Notes under the pieces: model-generated | The model's database searches: none | What the model was told of the DNA's origin: nothing | Seen by the model: the letters and a program-made list of their open reading frames with translations, nothing else | Assembly (NCBI GenBank): GCA_031841125.1 | Contig: CM063106.1 | Span: forward strand, 13,392,001-13,456,000 | Direction: 5' to 3' | From: Acanthococcus lagerstroemiae | Taxonomy: Eukaryota > Arthropoda > Insecta > Hemiptera > Eriococcidae | Length of the DNA: 64,000 nt | Translations under genes and position numbers: made by a program | In this document: one piece after another, positions 23,291-32,803 of the stretch | Numbering within the stretch: position 1 is the stretch's first letter | Layout of the letters: each line of letters begins with the position of its first letter

Positions 23291-24449
23291 GGGTAATTCT
23301 CCGAAAAATGGACAATTCATGTAAATGGGCTGTAACTCTGCCACTTATTATCAGAATGCTATGCGCAATATGTCAAAATTGAGGAAATGAACTCTTCTGA
23401 TGGAGACAGTGGTAAAAGCTCTCCCTAGTTCAGCAGAACACCCTTAGAAAATCGAAAATGCACCTGAAATGTCCATCAACGTGGGTGTGAAGCTGTCTAG
23501 TTCCGTTTTTTTCTCGCTGGAAGGGTTTAATACATAATTTTCAGGAACTGCTGTTTCCCATTGTTGAAGAGGTAAGTTGAGGCAACACGGTATAGGTCTT
23601 ACAATCTTTTTCTAACCAAGTTAAGTAACCTTTAGAATGCCTCAAAGTTGTGTCTAGGAAGAGATATGCCCTTCAACGTGGATAATTTTCAAACCTCTCT
23701 GTAGGGTTCCACTATAAGTCAAATGCTCATATAACTTCCTCATAACTTCCTCTAGAAGGCTGTGTAAGAACTTCTGTGAAATAATGATAATTTGTATGCT
23801 AAAATACTCATTTATTGCTGAGATCCTGGTTTCTAATAAGAAGTGTCCTTCATCGTGGACATCAACTGCCATATTGAATTCACAGCTCGGAATTTGTAAG
23901 AACGTAATAATATATCTAATGTTGGCCACATTACATCCAGCAACATGAATCAAATATTCTCCGCATATTTACCCAATGGGAAAAGGAAAAAGGCGATTTT
24001 GTCCTTATACGTGGAAATAAAATATTATTCAACGTGGATACTCACGTATTTCTTGTATCCACATTGAAGGACGTGAAACTTTCGACACTTAGAAGCAGTC
24101 TGTAGAAACAGCCTTTAAATGTTCTTCGTGTAGAGACTACTTTCCTAGATTAATTTTTGGTACTTCATAAAACCGTGATCCGTGAGATTGTAACCCACGG
24201 TGCCGCTGTGTGATCGTACAGCCTCATCTTATCACACTATGTAAACGTGAAAAATTTGTCTTTCAACGTGGACAACAATTTTTTTTACGACACCCCAAAA
24301 TCAAATTTAAGCCCGGCCGGTACCGGAATATGGTTTCTCAATACCCCTAGTATCGATTTCAACGAAAAAAAAATTTGAAAGTGAACCTCATTTTTTAAAA
24401 TTTTTTATTTTTGTCCACGTTGAATTGTCCATTTCCCGAAGAATCGCCC
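23291..24449. mobile_element. 1.16-kb inverted-end element with repeated internal motif
   Basis: The left end reads GGGTAATTCTCCGAAAAATG then GACAATTCA. The reverse complement of the right end reads GGGCGATTCTTCGGGAAATG then GACAATTCA, so the ends are inverted repeats of about 29 bp. CTTCAACGTGGA-like motifs recur at least six times on either strand (near 23471, 23671, 23848, 24028, 24260 and inverted at 24412). No transposase is recognised. Its right end abuts the ~100-bp repeat at 24450. Confidence 0.6.
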
Positions 24450-24549
24450 ATGGTGTGGTGGGACGTATAGCGATGCACGCATGCCAAAGTGGCCCCTATG
24501 ACACCGCACCCCCGGTCCCGGAAACTACCCTTTCGAGTATCGGATCAGT
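24450..24549 (-). repeat. ~100-bp dispersed element, copy 1
   Basis: One of four close copies (also 40531-40630, 51580-51678 and 54368-54476). Shared blocks include CGATGCACGCATGCCAAAGT, GGCCCCTATGACACCGCACC and CCCTTTCGAGTATC. It is GC-rich against an AT-rich background. The segment TGGCATGC...GCATCGCCA on the other strand can form a small hairpin. Not recognised. Confidence 0.7.
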
Positions 24550-25135
24550 GACCGGAGAGACGCTTTGAGGCCGGCCCGAGCCACCATTTCTCCTTCCCGC
24601 AACGGTGCAAGCGTCCTACCAGGGCCACCATGGGGTTCCCTACTGACTGAGGTCCTCACTTCCTGAGCGCTCGCCTGGACTTCAGGTCCCCCACGGCCGA
24701 ATGCGCTGCCTCTCTTCACTCACCGCTCACCTCCTCGTCTTGATCCGTGTGTCGACGCAGGCAGGTGGTGACAACGGGTGAGCCCTGCCGGTGGGTTCGC
24801 AACGCAGCTGCAGCAGCTCTTCTAGGATGGTAAAGAGTTTTCCTCCTGTTCGATGGTGTGGGCCGAGCTTGGTTCAAGTAAATAGTGTAGACTATTACAT
24901 TACTAATTTTTTAATAAGTGATTTGGATTTTTGGGCCGCGAGATCGATAATATCATCGTCAGAAATTGGTTTCAAAATTTCTGGTTCACATCGCATTAAC
25001 ATGACACTCGATAGCTTCTCTGGTGTCATGGTGGTCCTTAAACGTTTGTTATTTATTAAATCCTAAAGCTGAAAACTATAATAACAGACTCAGTTGATAT
25101 GCAGCTGTGTGCTGTGATGGCATTCTACTACACAG
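24550..25135. other. GC-rich unique stretch, no gene recognised
   Basis: The part 24550-24850 is unusually GC-rich (for example GGCCGGCCCGAGCCACC) next to AT-rich DNA. It could be the remnant of a GC-rich element, for example a LINE 5' region, but nothing identifies it. Confidence 0.35.
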
Positions 25136-25240
25136 GGTGTCTCTTTTGTAATGATCCCTCCCCCCCATTCCACCTGGTAAGTAGGCAACCTACCCCAACA
25201 ATAAGTAGATATGTTTGCATATTCTAACTTTTGAATGGAC
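25136..25240 (+). repeat. Dispersed TE-end repeat
   Basis: The start ACAGGGTGTCTC and the segment CCTGGTAAGTAGGCAACCTA resemble 15006-15110, marking two diverged copies of one family. No coding sequence. Confidence 0.35.
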
Positions 25241-25633
25241 TGAGTTACGGTCAAATTTTGAAAAGTTTTCTATATTTTATTTTCCCCTCCCCCCTGCTCA
25301 CTACTGGAGATAAACAGAAAAATGGCACCAGTAGGTAATAGTAAAGGGCAGTTGTGGTAACCACACAAAAAAAATGGCCGGAATCAGTTCAACAGGGTGT
25401 TCGTAATGTGGTCCAGGAGAATATTTTCATAAGTAAAAGTCGGATTATGCGATTCTGGATGGATAGTTACGGAGAAGCCCTGCTAGAATAGGTTTGAGAA
25501 ATCCTGTAGTTAGTCATCGCTACAGCCGGCCAACTGCTATTGTGTCGTGCATCCGGTTGTATAGCGATCAAGGTAGTCAACACGGTGACATTATTAGGTA
25601 GGTAGGAGGATTGACACTGCCTTTGTGTTAAGG

Positions 25634-25683
25634 GTAGCTAATGAACAAAGTTCTGGTCGCGAAACACGATGAGCATTAGCTAC
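25634..25683. repeat. Short hairpin
   Basis: GTAGCTAATG at 25634-25643 and its exact reverse complement CATTAGCTAC at 25674-25683 enclose 30 bp. It lies in otherwise featureless sequence. Confidence 0.5.
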
Positions 25684-25992
25684 AGGTATTGTTTTGAGCG
25701 GTGATGTGCGAAATAGACGAAATTGTGAAGTTCGGAGTAGTGCAAAGTGTTTCCTGAATAATTTTGACTGGTGAGTAATTCATTGAGTATATGTGGGTTG
25801 CTCACGGGGCACGCTGTACTGAGTTTAACCTAGTTTTAGAATAGATATTGTAGTATTAAGTTAGCACCAGATTGGTAGAAAAGAATAGGCCAGCCATGCG
25901 AGCTGATGAAGGAGGATGCTTGCTCGGAAATGAGGACACATTTTCCATTGGGAAAGATACTGAGTAATTGAAGAGGCTTTAGGTGTCTTGGT

Positions 25993-26210
25993 GCCGTGCA
26001 CAGATCGCCGGAGGAGGCAGTGCACGTCTTGTTGCCTGAAGCAGGTACAGTGGGTTGCGTGAAGCAGTACTTGTGATGCCGTACGTTGTGGCGCATGAGA
26101 TAGACATGTACACAGAGCGCTGGATGAGGCAGTGTATCATGTGGACGTGGCGCGTTGAGGCGCCTAGGGAAGGCCGTGTACACAGATCGCCGGGCGAGGC
26201 AGTGTGCAAC
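25993..26210. repeat. Diverged tandem repeat (GC-rich)
   Basis: Three imperfect copies of TGTACACAGATCGCCGGGCG plus AGGCAGTG lie near 25993, 26108 and 26178. The frames through it are uninterrupted only because of the repeat. The surrounding 25700-26450 region is GC-richer and ends before AT-rich sequence with AATAAA-like motifs, so an LTR origin is possible but unproved. Confidence 0.45.
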
Positions 26211-26955
26211 GGATTGGCACGTGGAGTCCCGTGAGGCATGTGGCCCGGGATGTTGTCAGAGTCTAGCCGGCAGAAGGGTTGTGGTTTCAATAGGGCAGGG
26301 GCCTGCCTCCGACTCGCAGACCTGAGCTAGAAGTCTGATCAACTCTGCTTAGAGGGCGCGAGAGGGTGGTGGTTCCCCTGGCACTGGTAGGAGTGCTTTG
26401 TGCGTTTGGCACAAGTGTGGACACAACTAGAGCGGAGGGTGAGAAAGAAGAGTGACCAGGTCATTGTTCTCTTCAATTAAATATATTTTAGTTTGTCTCC
26501 GGTTGTCTTGCCTTACTTCGCCTCTTTCTACTTACAATAAAATTAATTTTAGTACAAATTATATTAGGAAATGTTCACATTTTTTCAATTTCCCGTGGAA
26601 CTTGCACTCTTGCTACTGTTTTTTTATTTTATTTATTTGCAATACATTGTACATTTAATTTTCCATAAAAAAGATTATTAGCAATTTTCTTGTATCAGAA
26701 TTAGAGCTGCTTAAAATGAAGCTTCAAGTACCCCTATTGAGAATTATTACTTTTTACCACAAATGCACAGACATTACGAAGATAATAATCATCTTATCAG
26801 TTACTTTACCACTTCAGGGAGTTATATCATTTCTGGGGCTTATTCACTTCCCTCCTTTTATCTATTTACCCCATATTTGAAATCAAGGTTCATGCAATGA
26901 GGGGAGGGGGATCTAGTATTTTCTAAAGTTTAAAATGGGTATTCAATAATTGTTT

Positions 26956-27096
26956 CTGAGTCAGTTGGAAAAATCCGACAAGTCGAAAGCCTTTTTTGTT
27001 ACGCTTTGATATTTGATAATTTTGAGTTGAGTCAGTTGGGACTTTCACAATTTTTTGCCAGCTCCCCAGGAAAGACTCTTCAGTGGTACGTACCTG
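26956..27096 (-). mobile_element. hAT-type MITE remnant, copy 2
   Basis: In reverse orientation it carries GTCAGTTGGAAAAATCCGAC, GCTTTGATATTTGATAATTT and an end ACTCTTCAGTGGTACGTACC, corresponding to the 5' end of the family at 20151 and 48277. It is diverged and lacks the other terminus. Confidence 0.5.
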
Positions 27097-27839
27097 TGTC
27101 TATTATTCGTCACAGAAAAGAATAAGTGCATATGGAATGACCCTACACAGGGATACGACAATTTGAATAATTTCATCAATTCCGTTTTGTAGTAGCATGT
27201 TTCATACTTTTATTCTGAGTTTTACTTCATCTCTACGCATATCACTTAGCTCCTAGGAAAAATCACCGCACGCCATTGGGGGTACTTTATAACACCATCT
27301 CGTATATCATCGTACTCTTTAACACTTCGTGCTTCCATAATCATGCACTTCTGAAAACTATTCGATCCGACTGATCTTCAGAGAAGGGGGACATGAGTTT
27401 AGCTGGTACTGCCACCTTGTATATCACTGCACTCTGATGTGTCGCGCTTTCGTAATCATTCGCTTTTCAAGACTGTTCGATTCGCTGGACTTCGTGTAAG
27501 TGCCAGAACTGTGCAACGTATCGAGCAGCTCCTACTCCTAGTACAACGCTTCCGCATCTCGCACGCTGACTCCTGAACAGACGGACCCTAGGATCAAACC
27601 AATCGAAATGCCAGCCACTGAATATTCCTTCAGTAACGATTCATTCATCTCGATGGTAAACCTTCCCTCTTGTTTACAAACGATGATGCAAATGAAACAG
27701 TCATCATTACTATTCGCTGAAAATATCATCGTCGATATTTCCAAACCCTTCACGAGTGCTGTTCTTTTTAATATCACCGTACTCCGGTACGGCGTATCTA
27801 GGAAAAAGAAAAGGCCGCAATAATAAACGAGTTGAAACA

Positions 27840-29030
27840 TTCTTCGCGACTACTTCACACGAGCTTTTATAATCATCTCGCTCGCAGTGCTCCTTTTGTA
27901 CCAGAAAATACATACGAATCGGGGGGGAAAAAAAAGAAGAATAAAATAATAAGAAAAATGAAAAAAAGAAGAAGAAAAAAACGGTTAACCGAGGAAAAAT
28001 CTATCATTCATTTTCCCTCCCCGCAATCGAATTAACTCACGCGATTTATTCATTTAAAAACACAGCCAGTCCCCTATTCGTAGGCGGAGGGAAGTGGAGT
28101 GAAGAAGAAGGAAAAAACGAGTACACCGGCGAGGGCAAAGCAGAAAGGAACACGTTCTGACATAACCTTTTACGTTAGCAATTTTAAATCCGGAAAAGTA
28201 AATCATGTATAATATACGGACGAGAGAGAGGGAAAAAATATATGTACATACGAACGAGACCTAGAGGGCCCGGGGTGGACGGAGAACAAAACGTAGCGAA
28301 AAACCGAGGCCCGTTTTTATTATCCTGTCTGCGAAATACAAGCGCCTATTATCGAACTTTTCGTTTCGTATTTTTCAACTGTCAAAGTCAAAATAAACTG
28401 AACTTCATTTTCGGGGCGAAAAAGTATATGTATGTGTAATGCCCCCTCCCCCGCTCTCTGACGCTCTCTCGCCGGCGTCGGTGTCGGCCGGGGACTGCGC
28501 GCGTTATTTCCATCGCGTTCTACCCGGCCCGGTCTGGTCTCTACGCTCCGCTTCTTTTATTTTTAAATTTATTTTACGTGTAATCGCGAAAAACACGAGA
28601 CGAAAAAGTGAGCGAAGGATATTTATCGCAAACCCGCCAGGCACGCCGTGAAAAAGGTTTTTTATTTTGGAATACTTCCCGGAACGCAGCGCGAACTCAA
28701 CGCAACGGTACAGTGGCAGGGGACTGCAAGCGGCCTCGTGATTTCCTCCACTCACCGTCTTACAGTTCCAAAAGAAAAAAAACGCAGACGAGGAAAACAG
28801 AATTAGACAGAATATCACCGGTTTTAGAGAAATCCTGGGTTTCGGCTCCGCAGAGGGGAAGAACGAGAAAGAACAAGTGAACATGAAAAAGGAAGAAAGA
28901 AAAAGAGAAAAAAGGGAAGGAAGAAAGGAAAAAGAAAGAAAGAATGAAAAAGAGCAAGATTTCTAAAACATTGGTTTTCGGATTGATTTTCCGAGGAGAA
29001 CGACGATGATAAGAAGGGAGAGAAGGTTAG
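27840..29030. other. CpG-rich unique island with purine tract
   Basis: Between repeats, this stretch is CpG-rich (for example CGCCGGCGTCGGTGTCGGCC near 28470) and ends in an A/G tract with GAAA repeats at about 28860-28955. Overlapping frames up to 126 codons occur on both strands without recognisable domains. I regard it as possible regulatory or untranslated host sequence (inference). Confidence 0.35.
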
Positions 29031-29109
29031 TTATCATTCTATATTTTGTAAATCTGGCCTCTATGGATGGAAGGGGGAGAGATGAAGGCCTTAAGATTCA
29101 CCCTGGTTT

Positions 29110-30460
29110 GTACATCCGACTTTTAAACAGGTTAGCGACCTGCCTCTGCTCTGTCTATTCCTTAGTCTGTATGTCTTTCTATTAGTCTGTCTATCTGGCT
29201 ACCTTTGTCTGTATGTATTTCTTATCCATCTGTCCATCAGGCTGTCTCCGCCTCTCAATCTATCAGTCTGTTGGTCTGTTTGAATCCTGTTGGTCTGTTT
29301 ATCTATTCGTCTATCTGCCAATTTGTCTGCCCACCTATCTATCGGTCTGTCAAATTTCCTTCCTGCCTATCTGTCCATCTGCCATTCAATCTATCTGCTT
29401 GTCTACCCGCTGCCTGCTTGTTTACACCTACCTGTCTGTCTAGCTAGCTGGCTGGCTTGTTTTTGGTTTGTCTACCTGTCTATATGCACCTATATCAATG
29501 TGTCAGAACATCTAGGTCAGTCTATTAGTCTGTCAGTTTGTCTACCTGACTCTTTGTCAGTCCAACTCCCTTTCTGTCTGTATACTTATCTATCTGCTAA
29601 CTTGTCTGTCTGTCTATCTAATTTCCTTCCTGCCTTACTGTTCATCTGCCCGCCTGTCTGCCTGCCTGTCTGTCTGCCTTAGCTTATTTTTGCCTGACTG
29701 TCTATCTAGCCGTCCACTCCGTCCAACTGTTTGTCTATCTGCCTGTCTGCCTACCTACATATCTGCTACCTGTCTGCTTGTTTGTCTGTCTGACTTTCTG
29801 GCTAGCTGTGGCCTTGTCTATTTGTCCATATGTTCCTATATCAATATGTCAGCATTTCTGTTTTCCTGTTTGGCTTGTCAGTCTGTCAGTCCGTCGGTCT
29901 ATCTACCTGTCACTTTATTTGTCAATCCAACTTTTTTTCTGTCTCTATACACACCTACCTGCCTTTCTGTCTGTCGGTTTGTTTGTGGGTTTGCCTGTAT
30001 GAATGTCAATGTGTTCATCTATCCGTCTGCTGTTAATCTACCTCTGTTTCCTAATCTCTCTACCTGTTTATCTGCCTGTCAGGCTGTCTGTCTGTCCATT
30101 CATCAGACTATTAACACAAATAAAATCAATAACAGCCCTCAAAATCTTAAATATAAAACAATTATGTTTATTTTATAGAGTTAAATCTATAGGTAATCAA
30201 ATTATTCATCAATTTAAGTAATTAATCCACAAAAACCAATATTCAGTGTTACCGAAAGAAATTACGAGTTTACAGGTTTGTTCATCTTGCTGTCTGTCTG
30301 CCTAGAAGTCCATCTGACTTCCTTCTTTTCTCCATAGCTATCCTTCTCTCCGCCTATCTTTTCGTCTCTGCCTTTGTTTGTCTGCATATTTGTTTGTCAA
30401 TCCATTACTCTACCTGTCTGTCTGTCTACCTCCATTTACCCATTTGTCTGTTCTCTTCTT
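29110..30460. repeat. CTGT/CTAT/CTGC low-complexity array
   Basis: More than 1 kb of imperfect tetranucleotide repeats (CTGT, CTAT, CTGC, CTAC), interrupted by AT-rich sequence at about 30110-30270. The long Leu/Cys/Ser/Pro-rich frames across it are produced by the repeat and are not genes. Confidence 0.9.
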
Positions 30461-30879
30461 TTCTTCTCCACTAAATACCTGAAGGTTTGCTTCTGCGCTG
30501 GGCCGCTACCATTGCTGAGATTCCGGTAAAACAAGGGATTTGGGAATCAAGATCTGCCCAGCTCTCCATACTGCGTTTTTCATCTGTTGTCTGTCTACCG
30601 CTTGTCTATTATCTACCCTTCTATCTTCCCCCCTCCGTGCAAGAAATTTCGAGAAACGATTGATAACTTTCAACAGTAAACAGAACACTTCGAGTGCATG
30701 GTCTCTTAATAGCCCCTCCCCCTTTCATAAAGTAAAGCGTGATGAAAGGCTCACACCACGATTTCAAATTGAACTCCAGAATCAACGTTAAAACTGATCA
30801 AGTATCTCCACTCCCGATGAGTAAGGAGGCCGAGCCCATTTTTTGTTTGAAACAAGATCCAATCTGAATTTTAAGATTG

Positions 30880-31400
30880 AGTATCTTAAAAATAGTCCTA
30901 ATGAGCTTCACTTGATCTTAAAATTTACAGCTTATAAGCTCCATGAGTTCTGATCAATTCTACAGAGATTTAAGAAATTTTTACACCAACTGTAGGAATC
31001 TCAATTAATCTTAACTGGTCTTATCAAGTCTTAGCAGTCATGTATAACATTGAAAAGTCTTGCGGTCTTGAGGATATTTCAAACGTTTTAATGAAACCTC
31101 AACGAGTCAAAAAGTGCCTGAATGTGTTTTACAATAATGATAAAAAAATCCTGATAGAGTTTTGTACACGTTGAAGTCTCGAAGTGTTTCAATCTCTAGC
31201 AAGTCATCTTTGCTCGCCAAACAATGAGTCTTGACGAATCGGTTTAATAAAGTAAAAACAAGTTGTAAGACGTCTGAGATAGTCTACAGCCTTCATAAGT
31301 TCCCACTAATTCCAGCAGAGGTTTGAGGAACACTGATAAGTTTCAGTTAGTCTTAAAGAGTCTTTGGTAAATTTGTAAACTAGTCTTACCGGGTTCGCGA
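30880..31400. repeat. AGTCTT-rich degenerate repeat
   Basis: Short variants of AGTCTTGA, TCTTAA and TCAAGTCTT recur irregularly. Similar stretches lie at 6690-7090 and 62040-62200. It is a degenerate low-complexity family with no coding content. Confidence 0.35.
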
Positions 31401-31497
31401 AAAACATTGTTTTAAAAGAATCCTGGACTCTCTGTATTATCGATGACGCGCACATTTTTGAATCAAAATACGAACAAAATTAAGGGCTCGATTTGCC

Positions 31498-31660
31498 TGG
31501 TTCGAGCCCACGTAGGAACTCGGTACATTTCGACCTAGGCCAGTTTTTCGGCCAGAAGAGAAGAGGGCTAAGACAGCCCTAACAGCCTCCCCGACGTCTC
31601 TGAGATAATGCTCGAAAGGGCAGATTCCAGGGCTCGGGTTGAGAGCAAATTAGAAAAGAA
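31498..31660 (+). mobile_element. SINE fragment (5' truncated)
   Basis: It matches the body of the SINE at 46676-46906: TTCGAGCCCACGTA, TTTTCGGCCAG, AGAGGGCTAAGACAG, CCTCCCCGACGTCTCTGA, TAATGCTCGAAAGGGC and GAGAGCAAATTAGAAAA. Similarity begins within the B-box-like GGTTCGAGCCC, so the tRNA-like head is missing or diverged. Confidence 0.75.
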
Positions 31661-31789
31661 GGTCTGATAAAACGTAATCAAAATCAGTACAGCAGGAGAT
31701 TCCCTTTCTGACAGTTTTCTCAATAATGGTTTGATGTGCAATCAAAAGAAGAAGAAAAAGAAAGAGCCCGACTTCTGCAAGGAAGCATA

Positions 31790-32005
31790 TTGACGTGCAT
31801 ATCCACATTCCAATACCTTCTCTAGTCGTCAATTCTCAGCGTCTCTCGGCATTCTCTGTTTCGGCTAGTTGAAACGCGATGGAACGAATGACCGCGCAAA
31901 GAGGAATACGCAACTATTTGTACATCATACCGGTAACGTTTTTCTGTGGAACTTTTTTTGCTGATCGTTTTCTGCGGAATTTTTCTCTTTCCCGTGACGA
32001 GCCAT
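31790..32005 (+). repeat. Dispersed repeat family X, copy B (uninterrupted)
   Basis: It matches 2938-3235 but has a single CTAG (31822-31825) where copy A holds a 116-bp insertion. It also has a short internal duplication (TTTTCTGTGGAACTTTTTTT and TTTTCTGCGGAATTTTTC). Confidence 0.6.
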
Positions 32006-32116
32006 GAGACAATCCATGTCAAAACATAATGGTGAAGAAGAGTGTCAGATCTTTTTAATTTCATGTCTGTGATGAACCGCCTTTAAGAGTGAATATTTGA
32101 GTGGACAACAGATGTA

Positions 32117-32291
32117 CAGGGTGGGCCAGAAGTCAGCATATGCTGTCGATTTTTTTTTTTTTTAAATTTAAAAGCATAAATGTAATTGTTTATGTTTACA
32201 AATAAATAAGAAACATTGAAACGTGCAAATTTGTATAGAATCTAGAAAATTGAAACATGCAAATTTGTATGCTGACTTTTGGCCCACCCTG
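32117..32291. mobile_element. Tc1/mariner-type MITE, 175 bp
   Basis: The ends are CAGGGTGGGCCAGAAGTCAG and, on the other strand, CAGGGTGGGCCAAAAGTCAG, each continuing CATA with one mismatch in 24. TA flanks both sides (32115-32116 and 32292-32293), the target site of this superfamily. The interior is A/T-rich with a long T run and no coding region. Confidence 0.75.
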
Positions 32292-32561
32292 TACAACAGA
32301 TTGAGTTCAGCTGAGCATCCTCAGGGCGAAGCAACGTGTAGTCTTTTGGAGTTCCCACTGATTGGTTCCACTTACAGGCGTGCACTCAAACAAAGGTATT
32401 ATTTTTTTTCGGTGGGGGGGGGGGAGGAGCGTGAGTTCTGATTTTACTTTAGAACCAGGTGTATCGTTGATTCTGCTTCTGCTTGACGCAAAGAAACTCA
32501 GTTTTCGTTCTAAATAATTATTTTACACCTAACATTTGAATGTTGAGGGAATGTGCTGGTC

Positions 32562-32566
32562 CATTT
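32562..32566 (+). other. Target-site duplication CATTT (left)
   Basis: CATTT lies immediately before the left LTR and again directly after the right LTR at 37843-37847. A 5-bp duplication is usual for Ty1/copia integration. Confidence 0.85.
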
Positions 32567-32744
32567 TGTTAGAGCACACTACGTGTGACTCTTCCCTAAT
32601 TCATGCCTCCACCAACACGAACATAAACAAAGTAGTCAAAATATAGATGGCTGCTGGTTGATCGATATTTTGAATAACTAAACGTATGCTAATTCCAGCA
32701 TCATTCGATGAATGTATGTGGTGGATAGAGCAGTGCATCGAACT
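32567..32744 (+). repeat. Copia left LTR (178 bp)
   Basis: It begins TGTTAGAGCACACTACGTGT and ends GTGCATCGAACT. I find no difference from the right LTR at 37665-37842. The end is CT instead of the usual CA; this boundary is set by the flanking CATTT duplication and the adjoining primer binding site. It would carry promoter and polyadenylation signals of the element, but no TATA box is obvious. Confidence 0.85.
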
Positions 32745-32762
32745 TGGTAGCAGAACGAAACG
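32745..32762 (+). promoter_or_regulatory. Primer binding site, initiator tRNA-Met type
   Basis: TGGTAGCAGAACGAAACG directly follows the LTR. It is complementary to the 3' end of insect initiator tRNA-Met (CCA plus CTGCTA-type acceptor) over the first ten or so bases, so minus-strand synthesis is probably primed by the tRNA 3' end as in most Ty1/copia elements. Confidence 0.75.
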
Positions 32763-32803
32763 TTTGAAATAAGTTTATTTGATTTGAAATTTTTTTTTTG
32801 ACA

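Noticed and set aside
28504..28884. 126-codon minus-strand frame and overlapping plus-strand frames
   Set aside because: Both strands are open at once and the composition follows purine tracts; no protein motif.
29205..30221. Long Ser/Leu/Cys-rich frames up to 162 codons
   Set aside because: They are read through a CTGT/CTAT repeat that is open in several frames; there is no complex sequence or domain.
29110..30460. CRISPR-like array
   Set aside because: Tetranucleotide low complexity without regular repeats and unique spacers; also an animal genome context.
32100..32305. Longer target duplication around the mariner-type MITE (ACAACAGAT on both sides)
   Set aside because: The repeated words are not in the same position relative to the element ends, so only TA fits as the duplication.
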